Translations under genes and position numbers: made by a program
In this document: piece by piece, positions 24,997 through 36,194 of the stretch
How positions within the stretch are numbered: the first letter of the stretch is position 1
How the letters are laid out: the number at the start of each line of letters is the position of its first letter
NCBI GenBank assembly: GCA_947044405.1
Contig: CAMRHE010000028.1
Span: 10,398,001-10,462,000 of the forward strand
Direction: 5' to 3'
From: Leptodactylus fallax
Lineage: Eukaryota > Chordata > Amphibia > Anura > Leptodactylidae
Length of the DNA: 64,000 bases
Notes under the pieces: model-generated
Seen by the model: the letters and a program-made list of their open reading frames with translations, nothing else
The model's database searches: none
Told to the model about the DNA's origin: nothing

Positions 24997-25794
24997 TACT
25001 GTACAGTACACCCTATACAGTGTATTAGTGCAAATGGGAAAATACAAAGGGTCTGGTTCTGGAATGGGGAGTGCAATGTCTCTTGATATTCCCTGACTAT
25101 ACAAGCGGTATATGCCAACCACCCCGGGCCATAGACAGAAGACATCAGTTATCTCACCAATATAGCACAAAACCCTGTGGCAGGTTCTGATTCCCCTCTG
25201 ACATGCTCATCCCACACACCCCGCACAGCCCAGTAATGAGCCGAGCTTCAACGCCTACACTGAGTTACATGGAAGGCGTGTATTGGATAGACAAGGCGTG
25301 ATACCGGTACCTACCTGTCTGCTGTTCTACTGAAATCCAGAGCAGGATAAGGATACTTATGTCTCACCCAGCTTTCTCTGAATGAGATCTTGTACACATG
25401 TGAGAGCAATTTTGGGACTAGGGGATGGCCACTTCAACTTTAGACTGATATGTATATATGAATAGGAGTTGCAACTTACTATATGATGCTCCTGACCCCT
25501 CTGCTGCACCATTTTTTCTATAGGTGGGTTGTAAGGCACTTGAAAGCAGTGCAGGTGACTAAGTGACTGATATGGTGACATGCTCCTCCAGCTTCCGCCA
25601 TGTTATGGACAGGGACACAGTCCATACAACACAGGGAGCAAGCAGAATGGGGGTGGGGTGACTACACGTATAAAGAAAATAGAGCAGAGGGGTCAGGAGA
25701 GTCACAAATACAATCCCATTAACCTCAAATTGAGGTATTCATATCCATAAAATACAGGTTATCTTGATTTTATTTCCAAATAGGTATGTAGTAT
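24997..25794. other. Unassigned non-coding DNA
   Basis: Only incidental ORFs; no element recognised. Confidence 0.35.
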
Positions 25795-26500
25795 ATCAAT
25801 CTACTAGGCCCCTCCTATTATACCAGAGTATATCAATCTACTAAGCCCCTCCTAATATACTACAGTATATCGATCTACTCGGCGGCACCTACTATATCAC
25901 AGTATATCGATCTACTCAGCTCCTACTATACTACAGTATATAAATCTACTTGGCCCCTCCTACTATACTACATTATATAAATCTACTTGGCCCCTCCTAC
26001 TATACTACAGTATATAAATCTACTTGGCCCCTCCTACTATACCACAGTATATCTATCTACTCAGCTCCTACTATACTACAGTATATCGATCTACTAGGCC
26101 CCTCCTACTATACTACAGCATATCAATCATCAATCTACTTGGCTCCTCCTACCATACTACAATATATCTATCTACTCTGCTCCTCCTACTATACTACACT
26201 ATATTGATCTACTCAGCTCCTCCTACTATACTACAGTATATCTATCTACTCAGTTCCTACTATACTACAGTACATCGATCTACTCAGCTCCTACTATACT
26301 ACAGTATATCGATCTACTAGGCCCCTCCTACCATACTACAGCATATCAATCATCAATCTACTTGGCTCCTCCTACCATACTACAATATATCTATCTACTC
26401 TGATCCTCCTACTATACTACATTATATAGATGTACTAGGCTCCTCCTACTATACCACAGTATATTGATCTACTCGGCTCCTCCTACTATAGCACAGTATA
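25795..26500. repeat. 37-bp minisatellite, about 19 copies
   Basis: The unit is TATATCGATCTACTCGGCCC then CTCCTACTATACTACAG, with frequent loss of CCCCT. A block containing a duplicated ATCAATC (near 26120) recurs near 26345, a higher-order duplication of about 226 bp. Open frames are by-products. Confidence 0.93.
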
Positions 26501-27489
26501 GATAGATAGTTGCCTTTTCTATTGTTCCACTTCCATGTCTTTAATAAATAGTTATTTCTTGGATCATCTGTTGAGATTTGTGGAGTTTTTCAGGTATCGA
26601 TGATTGTTCTTTTTACAACTTTCTGTTCTATTTTCTCTTTCTCTTTTTTCTGTGCCATGTCGCTGTGGTTAATCTTTCCTGCCTTCTATGTGGTTTAACA
26701 CGCGGGGTCAGCGGCCTTTTAAGTTATTTTCTTTGTCCCAGTGTAAAGTGTTAATGTCGATTCTTAATAATTTCCAAAATAATTTAATATCAGATCCGTT
26801 GTCATCCAATGTAACGTAAAGAAGAGGCTGATTGTGAATCACATATCAATTACTCTCCAGCCTAACATGTCTGAGATAACCTGAGGTGTGATCAAAGATC
26901 ACACATCCGCTGCTGACTAGTAAAAATGAATTTGATTAAAATTCTGCCGCTCTGCACAAATCGCCTCATTGTCAGACAAGCTGCTTCCTTAGGAAAAAAA
27001 AATATTCTGCTGCTTCCAGATTTACCATATATTTCTGACCATAATTAAGTTTGGTAAAACACAGAAGATGTCTAGGCGGCCATACAACTGTGTAAACAAC
27101 GTGATGATTGTTGGATGTGAAGACATAGGGTGTGATGGCTTTATTTTACCGATGTCTTCATACACGTGTAGAAGATACTGGAATCTTCAGTCCCCAGAGT
27201 ATAAGATGTGGAGGCCCAGGGTTGGTGACAAAAATAAAAAAAGAATTCATACTCACCTTCTATTGCCTCTTTTGGGCCTCCTCGTGACATATGGCGCTCT
27301 CCTGTGATGTCATGCTCCCAGGGTCACTGTGGTGGCCTGTGATTGGGCCACCAGTGGCTGTATTCAACAGACACTGAATCTGAGTTACGAACATGTCATC
27401 ACAGTGATCAAAATTTTTGATTTGTTCCTCCAACTGGTGCCCACGTATAAAGTCTTACTGGAATAAATGTAAGGTTGGTATCAAGATGA
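26501..27489. other. Unassigned non-coding DNA
   Basis: 26520-27060 looks like single-copy, AT-rich sequence without repeats. The rest has incidental ORFs only. Confidence 0.35.
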
Positions 27490-27640
27490 AAAGGCGTGCT
27501 CTTCTTCTTTTCATCTTCTTCTTTTTCCTCTTTTCTTCTTCTTCTTCCTCTTGCTTCTTCTTCTTGCTCTTCTTCTTTTTTTTCTTCTTCCTCTTTTCTT
27601 CTTCTTCTTGCTCTTCTTTTTCTTCTTCGTTTCCTTCCAA
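27490..27640. repeat. (CTT)n/(TTC)n polypyrimidine microsatellite
   Basis: About 150 bp of CTTCTTCTTCC-type pyrimidine tract. It gives open frames on both strands (Ser/Phe/Leu-rich on plus, Lys/Glu/Arg-rich on minus) that are not genes. Confidence 0.97.
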
Positions 27641-27920
27641 TATATCTTGCAGAATACATGGCGACAGATCAGTATGGCAAAGACGCATTTATCAGTCATT
27701 TTGCAGAGCACTTTCCTGTTTAGGATTATGCTGAATGATGATATTTATTAGGATTATTATTTAGGATTATGGATTTCATGTATTTCACTAAATTTATTAA
27801 TGAAATGTAAAATAAGCACCAAAATGAATGTACATCAATCATTTATTAATGGTTATCCCTCTTGGCAGGGGACATTTGTGCCCTAGGAGGACCTAATCTT
27901 CACTTGATCCTACATATTTT

Positions 27921-28020
27921 TGTTCATTGACAATATTAACACTTCTAATTTTCAAAGTATTCTTACTTTGAAGCATTTTTTTCCACATATGCTTAAAACT
28001 TTTTCACTGTACTGTGTATC
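27921..28020 (+). mobile_element. Tc1-like 3' end fragment
   Basis: Reads ATTAACACTTCTAATTTTC, ATTCTTACTTTGAAGCATTT and GCTTAAAACTTTTTCACTGT, a Tc1-like 3' UTR and terminus. The same sequence appears reversed at 35073-35170. Confidence 0.65.
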
Positions 28021-28319
28021 TGCTTAGTGTTTAGTACTGATGTGTCAATTAAATGGTTAATTGGTCAATTGTGTTGTGTTGCCGCCTCTTATTAACCCTG
28101 CTGTGTCATATTTATGTTTTGGTGTTGTTTTCCCTCTTAGGTGGATTTGGGCGTCTGGGCATTGTACCATGGCCACGTTAAGTGGTGTGAACCTGCATAG
28201 CTGTGGCTTTACTCTGAGTGTTACCCAGCAGTAATACTCTATGAGTACAAGTGTTTGTGCGCCATTACGGCACTTTGGATCTGGTTGTGTTACGTCTCAC
28301 AACATGTGTCCTCCTCCAA

Positions 28320-28632
28320 AGTGCAGGCAATGCCATGTTATGAAAATGCAGTGTTTTGGTCATGGTGGAAACACCTTGGAAAAACACTGCGTATTAGATT
28401 ACCTGCAAAGTGGATGGGATTCTGGATAATCCCATCCACACCTTGCAGAAAAAAATCTGCAGCGTAAATGCTGCAATTTCAAAAAACGTTGTGTATTGGA
28501 AAATTGCAGCATGTCAATTATACCTACGGAAATGCTGGCAGTTTCCATATAGGTATAATAGTTGTAGAAAGTCTGCAGAGTTTTCCTTTGCGTTTTTTGG
28601 CTGCAGCTCGCTACGTGAGTCTTCAGCCTTAG
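28320..28632. mobile_element. MITE, relative of the element at 9490
   Basis: Shares TACCTGCAAAGTGGATGGGA, the AGCATGTCAATTATACCTA block and GAAATGCTGGCAG with 9490-9813. The right end is GCTACGTGAGTCTTCAGCC, a worn form of CGTGGGGCCTTAGCC. Non-coding. Confidence 0.65.
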
Positions 28633-29399
28633 ACGGTGTGATTTTGTACAATGACTGCATGACTAGATGAAACTGCCCCTCCTCCCTGCCCCATATGACT
28701 AGTTAAGATAAATTTGCATATGCAGATTTAAGGTTTTAAAAGCTTATAACGTAACTTTTCAGCAACACAAATCATAAGAAAGGTCAATACCTGATGCTCC
28801 ACATACTGTACTGGGACCAGTTCAGGTGGAAAAGCCACCAGAGAGGTTCCCTTTAAAGTAAGATTACATGTTAAAAGTTTGATTGGACTTCTTATATTCC
28901 AGAAGTGAATCTGAGCCAAAGTAGAATTGATTTATTTACCAGGCAGCTTATTAACAAAGATTTAGGAGCAGAACTTCTCTGGCAGTCTGGCCTGGAACTC
29001 CAATGATAAATGAACTTGCCAAGTATAATATAAATGTAAAAATATAAGTCGCAGAGATTAACCCATCTTCCCCGGCAGCAGATATTACCAGATGTGACAG
29101 TAATCTAAATTCTTTACAAGGACTTTTAGCGCTTCTTATATTTTACATGCTTGTGTTTTGATTTAGGATTAGTAGACATTTCAGCTGAAACCTTTCATGA
29201 TTAAATATATTTCATCGAAACGCATTTCAAGAAGTCAAATATAATGCAAATACGGAATCTTCTAAGAGTCTCTGAAGAATTTCCCTTCCTATAAAGTATT
29301 CCCTTCCTATTTCTATTGACATGTATATAACTGTAGAACTGCAATGGTACAGTGCGTTATAACACAGTAAACCATGACGTACAGTTATTTCATTAGCTT
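28633..29399. other. Unassigned non-coding DNA
   Basis: AT-rich with no recognised element; 29040-29330 looks single-copy. Confidence 0.35.
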
Positions 29400-30483
29400 T
29401 TAAAGGCTATGGAAACCTTGTCAACTTTTTCTTCTTTTTGCCCATTGCATATATTTTTTAATAGACATCAATTGTCAGATTGGTCCGTGTTAAAAATTCC
29501 TTACAGTTTGTCTTCTGCAGTTTTCATTTGCTTTCATACACAGTAAGCTGCTCTGTCCTCTTCTCAGCAAAATCCATCAGAGAAGACATTAGAGGAGGGA
29601 CCTTCCCCCTCCCCTTTTGTAAACAAGCCTCTGCTATGCATGATGTACCTTGTGCAGCTCAGGCTAGGTTCACACCTGTGCTTGGATTCCGTTCAGAGAT
29701 TCCGTCCCTGAATCCCGCTGATAAATGCAGAGAGATAAGTCCTACAAGCAGGACTTTTCTCTCTGCATTTTGTGGGCAGAAACAGGGTGGACCCCATTAT
29801 AGCCCATGGGGTCCGCGGGTTTCCACGTGTCCCCAAGTGGACCCGAAGAATGGAAACCTGAACTCAAGTGTGACCCTAGCATCAGCCATCACTATGCAGA
29901 AATAGAGATAGTTCTGTTTACCAGTGATACAGTCCTGTGATGGAAAATACACACACAAGGGTCTTACACAGGAAGGACTAGGGAACACGATTAAAGATGC
30001 CATTGAGAGTGTGCAGAGAGCTGTGTGCTGCAAATAAAGCTGTGTGTGCATGATTATGCAACTAGACAGTGAAAGAGGAAGAAAGAAGTGCTGTGCAGAA
30101 GCAGCCATGTGATATACAGTCTATGGTCATGTGATATATGGTCTATGGTCATGTGATATACGGTCTATGGTCATGTGATATACAGTGCATGGTCATATGA
30201 TATACAGTCCATGGTCATGTGATTTACAGTCCATGATTATGTGATGGTCACTTAGGTGCACTGCTTGTTACAAAACAGATGTCTCATTACTGTGCTGTGG
30301 CTGTAACAAGCCATACACCTGTGTATCCATCACATGGACTGATTTTTATCCACTGACAGTAAGCAGAATAAATGACAGGAAGCAGAGATTTAGAAAACTG
30401 TGAGGAATTGATTAGAAAATTGTACAACTTACCATTTATACAAACAACAAGATTTATTTGTTGAAACTGGACAATCCCTTTAA
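29400..30483. mobile_element. TTAA-bounded MITE (T2-like) with a nested MITE
   Basis: Bounded by TTAAAGGCTATGGAAACC on the left and GAAACTGGACAATCCCTTTA followed by A on the right, an imperfect TTAAAGG inverted repeat. A short tandem array (GGTCATGTGATATACAGTC units) lies at about 30108-30240. Another MITE sits inside at 29663-29880. The outer call is moderate because the termini agree only over the first ~12 bases. Confidence 0.45.
29663..29880. mobile_element. MITE with GCTAGGTTCACACCTG termini
   Basis: The left end GCTAGGTTCACACCTGTGC and right end CTCAAGTGTGACCCTAGC are inverted. The interior has an inverted pair around CAGAGAGATAAGTCC and GGACTTTTCTCTCTGC. It is related in its ends to the elements at 48148-48539, 49428-49612 and 52955-53147. 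Confidence 0.65.
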
Positions 30484-30949
30484 GTATTCCAACTTCAACA
30501 AATAATTATGTTATTCTTTGTATAATGAACAGTTCTGACATTTCCCAATATACTGTCTTTATTAATTCCTCCCAGTTTTCTAGATCTCTGCTTGATGTCA
30601 TTTAATAGCAACTCTCATTGTTTGTCTCCAGTAAACAAAAAAGTCCTGCAGTCGAAACACATTCTGGTATCATTACAGTTACAGCCCATAAAGCCGAGCA
30701 CCTGCGTGTCCATCACAAAATAGTATACCTTTACATATGGATGGGCGATCCTTGGTACACACCATCTACCTTACATCGACACCATTCTCATACCTCCCAA
30801 CTTTCAAAGGATAGAAAGAGGGACAGAATGTGCAACGCGTGTGTCCGCAGAAAATTTAGCCCCACCCACTTCTACATTGACTCTGCCCATTCCCATCCAC
30901 TTCTCTTTGTGCCCCCGCACAGTGTAATGCTCCTACAGTCACCCTAACA

Positions 30950-32145
30950 TTATATGCCCCCACATTATAATGTTCCCCTCCAATTTCCCGCACAGTATAA
31001 AGTCCCCTCTCCTCCAGCTGCCCCCAGTTTAATGTCTTCCTCCAGCTGTCCCAAGTTTAATGTCCCCATTCAGCAACCCCCACAGTTTAATGTCCCCCTC
31101 CAGCTGATCCCAGTTTAATGTCCCTCCTCCATCTGCCCCCCAAGTTTAATGTCCCTCTTCATCTGCCTCCCCCAGTTTAATGTCTACTGTCCATCTGCCC
31201 CCAAAGTTTAATGTTCCTCATTATCTGCCTCACCAGTTTAATATCCCTCTTCATCTACATCTACCCCCAAAGTTTAATGTCCCTCTTCATCTGCCCCTCA
31301 GTTTAATGTCTACTCTTCATATTCCCACAAACTTTAAAGCGAATATGTCAGGTCATTCTGGGACACTAAAACACCCACAGGTCCTTATAGACCTGGGGTT
31401 TAGTGTCCCAGATCGCCCTGTTGTAATCCAATCCGCAGGCGTATTAAAAATAAAAAACCTTTATACTTACCTAGAGAAGGGTCCGATGTATGCTGTATGG
31501 TGAAAGCGGTCCAGGTTATTCATGAGGCACGCCTCCCGGTGCCTGCGCTGTTCTTCAGTAAAGCCAAGATGGACACCCCGGCTTCACTGCGTGATTGCGG
31601 GGCATTCACACTGAAGCCAAGGAGTACTCCTCTGGCTTCATTTAAGAACTGTGCAGGCGCGTGCAGTACAGCGGCAGGGTGAGTATAGAGCTTTTTTTAA
31701 TTTTAATGCGGCCATGGATTGCGTTATAACAGGGTGTTTTGGGACACTAAACCCCAGGTCCATATGGACATGTGGGTGGTTTAGTGTCCCAAATTGCCCT
31801 GACAGATTCCCTTTAATGTCCCTCTTCATCTGGCCCCCCAGTTTAATGTTCCTCTTTATCTTCCCCCAGTTTAATTTCCCTCTTCATCTGCCTCCCCTAG
31901 TTTAATGTCTACCCTCCATCTGCCCCGAAAGTTTAATGTCCCTCATCATCTGCCCCCCCAGTTTAATGTCCCTTGTCATCTGACTCCCCAGTTTAATGTC
32001 CCTTTTCATTTGCCCTCCCAGTTTAATGTCTCTCTTAATCTGCCCCCCCAGTTTAATGTCCCTCTTCATTTCCCACCCCAGTTTAATGTCACTTTTCCTC
32101 TCCCCCCTCAGTTTAATGTCCCCCCTCCATCTGCCCCCGAAGTGT
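30950..32145. repeat. ~29-bp tandem array inside the 30789 element
   Basis: The unit reads CAGTTTAATGTCCCTCTTC then ATCTGCCCCC, drifting through CCCCTCCAGCTG variants on the left. The array is split by the MITE at 31334-31816 and resumes after it. Frames through it (e.g. the 87-codon minus ORF at 31902) are repeat artefacts. Confidence 0.9.
31334..31816. mobile_element. TTAA-target MITE (T2/Kolobok-like), nested
   Basis: TTAA at 31334-31337 and at 31813-31816 bounds it. The left end is TTAAAGCGAATATGTCAGG and the right end CCTGACAGATTCCCTTTAA. Sub-terminal inverted blocks GGGACACTAAA and TTTAGTGTCCC are repeated at both sides. It landed in the GTTTAATG unit of the array, which supplies the TTAA. 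Confidence 0.85.
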
Positions 32146-32383
32146 AACATAAAAAATAAAATCACTAATACTCACCTCTCCTCACTCTCCTGCTCCTCTG
32201 TCAACAGTTTTAGCTCCTGGAGGCTTCAGGGAGCTGCAGGCACAATGTGAGTGACATCATTACATCACGTCTACAGCTCCCGTGGCCAGAGCATCCAGAA
32301 GCGGAGTGGTGAAGCAGGGAGCGGACGGCCCGGAATCCGGGACTCTCCTGCTGAATCTGGGATGGTTGGGAGGTATGCATTCT

Positions 32384-33289
32384 GGAAGCCCTGCGGATCA
32401 GCTGATGGGGCCACAATAGCCTTGGTGTGCCTCTGTCTTATCTCACACAGACACAGTGGCTTATTCATACACTGTTTCTGGTACTATACATGTAACATGC
32501 AGGAACTAATGGACACAGACAACCAGTTATGCTTAACAGTTTCTACTGAGTGGGCTAAAATTATTTATGACCTATCCTGAGGATGGATCATCAGTATCAG
32601 ATCTGTAAGGATTTGATATCTGACACCCCCATCAATCAGCTGTTCTCAGCTACTGATACTCAAAGAACGGAGCAGAAAGCAGACAGCGCTATTCTCTGTG
32701 TAGTGGCCAGACCAGGTCACTACAGATCAGCTGATACTCAAGTAAACCCTGTGTTTTGTTGCACTTGCCACTGCTCATATTCTCAGCTCATGCACAGCAC
32801 AGCTTTGAAGCTTGCCTGGTCCAAGTCACATGTACAATGCATGTGCTGAGTGAGTGTGAACAACTGTCAGTGCAACAGAACACAGACCCAGGTGAGCTTA
32901 GATATTCATTGCCTGGCCTTGTTATTCAAAGCAGGAAAGGAGGGGCAGGGAGCAGCACAGAGCAGTGAAAGGCTAACTTCTTTGGAGCAAAGGTAACATG
33001 CACATCACTCCAATGAACTCTTTTGTGTATTGACAAAAATGATGATATCTCGATAACGGAGGTACCAAGTCTGAAGGGGAACATACTGTTAGGTTAGGGT
33101 CACCTGAATCAATCTATCTGAAGGACTGATCTATCTGATATGCTGGTTCTGGTGACACTAACCTATCTATCTGCAGGCATGTGGTAATATTCTGGGTTGT
33201 GATGACCCTAACCTATGTACCTGCAAGCCTGGGGTGACTTTAACATAACTTCGGCTGTGTTTGCCTTAGAGAGATAGATATTAGATAGG
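32384..33289. other. Unassigned, with an old MITE-like stretch
   Basis: 32567-32650 carries CCTATCCTGAGGATGGATCA and ATCAATCAGCTGTTCTC, motifs shared with 17118 and 41975. Otherwise incidental ORFs only (up to 109 codons). Confidence 0.4.
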
Positions 33290-33830
33290 TTCCTAGATGT
33301 TTTATAGATATATAGTCCTAGGAGTCCTGACAGTGTCATACACTTTGTTTTATAGTATATAGCCCTCGGAGCGCTGACAGTGTCATACACTATGTTTTAT
33401 ACATATAGAGTCCTAGAAACTCTGACAGCGTCATACACTATGCTTTATAGATATGTAGTCCTAGGAGTCCTGACAATGTCATACACTATGTTATATAGAT
33501 ATATAGTCCTAGGAGCCCTGACAGTGTCATACATTATGTTTTATAGATATATAGTACTAGGAGGCCTGACAGTGTCATACACTATGGTATATAGATATAT
33601 AGTCCTAGGAGCCCTGACAGTGTCATACACTATGTTTTATAGATATATAGTCTTAGGAGCCCTGACAGTGTCATACACTATGTTTTATAGATATAGAGTC
33701 CTAGGAGCCCTGACAGTGTCATACATTATGTTTTATAGATATATAGTACTAGGAGTCCTGAAAGTATCATATACTATGTTTTATAGATATATAGTCCTAG
33801 GAGCCCTTAGAATGTTCTACACTATTTTTT
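33290..33830. repeat. 48-bp minisatellite, inverted sister of 9815-10850
   Basis: The unit is TATAGATATATAGTCCTAGG then AGCCCTGACAGTGTCATACAC, the reverse complement of the unit at 9815-10850; about 11 copies. A 150-codon open frame (SYTMFYRYIVLGALTV repeats) follows from the 48-bp period and is not supported as a gene. Confidence 0.95.
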
Positions 33831-35072
33831 AAACCATTTTAATTTGGTTTGTACCAAACTTGTTCAACCTTAGACTGAAACCACCCAAAGCTAAGCAAAT
33901 CCTGAGAGATTCCTACATCTCTGCTTGTCTGACTATTACAATTCCTTTATGTTAACATAAGCTCATAACAAGTTTATTAGATGTGATCTGCAGGAAACTA
34001 ATAGCGAGTGTTTAACTTTCCTGCAGCACCACCACAGGGTAATAGCAGCATTACATGGTGTCCACTGGAATCAATGGATTGCATGTGTTATGCGTAGACG
34101 TACGAGGTCCTCCCGGGGTTAGAGAGAGGGACATACTCTATATATCCCCTTTCTCCTCTGGCTATTTGATAAAAGAGGGACAATACCCGTTTAACTTACA
34201 ATGGCCTAATAAGATGGGGTATTTCAGAATGTTTTTTCAGAGCCTGACAACCCCTTTAATAAGATTAATGCCAATGACAGACATGTTCAAAATGTAACAT
34301 GAATAAAGTGGCAAAAATGTAGAATGTGCCTACAGCATATGGATTACTTTCCATAGCTTTCATTAGATGTATAGTATGTAAAGGCAACTAGTCATTACGA
34401 TATCAAAAAAGGGAGCTCTGAAGCATAACATCCTCCAAAATGTCAGCAATTTTCACCTTCATTTACATGATATGGCATTAATATCTTTCGACTGCGAACA
34501 ATCCACGGAGGTTTCCTCATTAAGATTTCTGCTTAACAGAAAGATGTTAAAAAGTGTCTTGTCAAGTATGAAGATATCGCTGCATTTGTTCTAGCTAGGT
34601 GCACATATTATAGGAAGATCTATGATTCCCGGGAACAAAGACAAGGTGACAGGTTTAAGAATTAAAATAATGCAGAATAATTGTTATGTTAAAATGCAAA
34701 CATCGCTGGACAGGAACGTCATGGCGGTTATCAGTGCCCATAGCCGGGCAAATTTAATCAATAACAATGGATGATCACAAAGGAGTCATTTACTACAAGG
34801 GTTAAATGAGAAGAAACATTCAGTTATTTTTTATTGAATGTTACATAATATCATATGACATTAATTTAGTTGTTAATCGGGTATAATGGGGGGAATGTAT
34901 TAAACTAAGCACAACAGTTCTAATTTTTACCCCAGGTGTAAAAGTTGTGCATTTTTTGGTGTACGGTCATCTGGCATCACTTATTGTGCCACCTTGTCCT
35001 TTTTGTACCACTTTTAAAGATGATGGAGCAGGTTGAAGATCAAGGCGGCCAATGTGGGCATACCACAGCCCA
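33831..35072. other. Unassigned non-coding DNA
   Basis: 34280-34880 looks single-copy and AT-rich. No gene or element is recognised. Confidence 0.35.
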
Positions 35073-35500
35073 ACAGATGGACAGTGCGATTCAAAAGTTT
35101 TAGGCAGGTGGAAGAAAGTTTCAAAGTAAGAATGCTTGCAGAAATCAAAGGGTTAATAGTTTATTTTATGAAGTGAATGGAGGAAATAGACATGTAAATC
35201 CCCTCAATATATGGTGTGACCTTTGCCCTTTTCCTTCTTCTCGGTTTTGGCAGAACTGGGCAGGGAGGTTGTTCCTGCCGCCATCTTGGAGAACTAAGCA
35301 CAGATCTTCTGTGGATGTAGGCTTGCTCCAATCCTTCTGTCTCTTCATGTTATCCCAGACAGACTGGATGATGTTGGCATCAGGGCTATATCTGTGGGGG
35401 CCGGATCATCACTTCCAGGACTCCTCCTCCAAAGGGCAAAGGTCACACCAAATATTGATGGGATTTACATTTCTCTTTACTTTGGTCACTTTATTTTGGT
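35073..35500 (-). mobile_element. Fold-back element from Tc1-like 3' ends, copy 2
   Basis: On the minus strand: QKDWSKPTSTEDLCLVL and GRNNLPAQFCQ (about 35342-35250), then the 3' UTR ending in CCTAAAACTTTTGAATCGCA. At the other side the same 3' UTR appears in plus orientation from 35440 (GGTCACACCAAATATTGATG, then ATTTCTCTTTACTTTGGTCA). So two 3' ends face each other around a transposase C-terminal fragment. The Asp-Asp part of the active site is absent. Confidence 0.75.
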
Positions 35501-35700
35501 AATTTTAGAAACCAATAGGTTCAAAACAGGAACACAGGAAGTTGAGGGAGAGGGGCAGGTCTGTCTTCACAACTTCTGCATGTTTATATATAGATCTGAT
35601 ATCTATCTGCTCTTCTCTCTACTGTCTTCCTCCTATTCCTCCTTTCATAGATGCAAATGAGCTGAGCATATATTTATGCATGGACTGCAGAGTATATGTA
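35501..35700. repeat. Dispersed repeat shared with 14286-14950
   Basis: Matches copy 1's flank in the CAGGAACACAGGAAG, TTCTGCATGTTTA and GCTGAGCA blocks. About 450 bp present in copy 1 is missing here. Confidence 0.6.
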
Positions 35701-36194
35701 TGTGGGTGTAACTGGTCCAATCCTTCTGTCTCTTCTTGTAATCCCAATCAGACAAGCTCAGAGGCTGACTTGAAAAAAACAGGATATGCGCCCCTTGGTA
35801 GTCTAGGTAATGGTAGTGGAAGAATTCAGATACTACCAAATAAACTGTGTACTTACAGCCAATAGTGTGGAAGATGGCGCTCGCATAAAGGTAACTAAAA
35901 TGTGTCACCAGTGAGTATAATGTACATAATCTACACAGATCCAGGTAGGGCAGGGTACAGAAAAGATGGACTAATGTTGCTATTACAGTCATAGGCACGT
36001 CTTGGCCTGCTTCCCCACATGTCTGAGCCAACATCTCCTCGCTACCTTCCAACATTAAGCCTGTTCTGCGCATGCCCGCTTCTGAAAGCTAATGTGCTGG
36101 CATCAGCGTTCTTTCACTCACATGCTGGTGTGAACCCGCACCTATGATTGTAATAGCAACGTTATGCAACAAACAGACAATCATTGGTCAGCAC
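35701..36194. other. Unassigned non-coding DNA
   Basis: A 142-codon minus ORF (35645-36073) resembles no known family and overlaps the dispersed repeat. Not supported as a gene. Confidence 0.35.

Larger units (their letters stand above)
30789..32377. mobile_element. Long non-autonomous DNA element, CATACCTCCCAAC termini
   Basis: The left end CATACCTCCCAAC and right end GTTGGGAGGTATG are perfect 13-bp inverted repeats. CATTCT flanks both sides (30783-30788 and 32378-32383), a likely 6-bp target duplication. The body is mostly a tandem array of a GTTTAATGTCCCTC unit, itself interrupted by a TTAA-type MITE. No transposase is seen. The superfamily is not assigned. Confidence 0.75.

Noticed and set aside
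27417..27751. Ser/Phe-rich and Lys/Glu-rich ORFs on both strands
   Set aside because: They are readings of a CTT/GAA microsatellite.
33380..33832. 150-codon repeat protein (SYTMFYRYIVLGALTV)
   Set aside because: The 48-bp minisatellite period is divisible by 3, so one frame stays open. The sister array gives interrupted frames, and units vary without respect to codons.
35645..36073. 142-codon minus-strand ORF
   Set aside because: It overlaps a dispersed repeat, has no recognisable domain and no supporting start or splice context.
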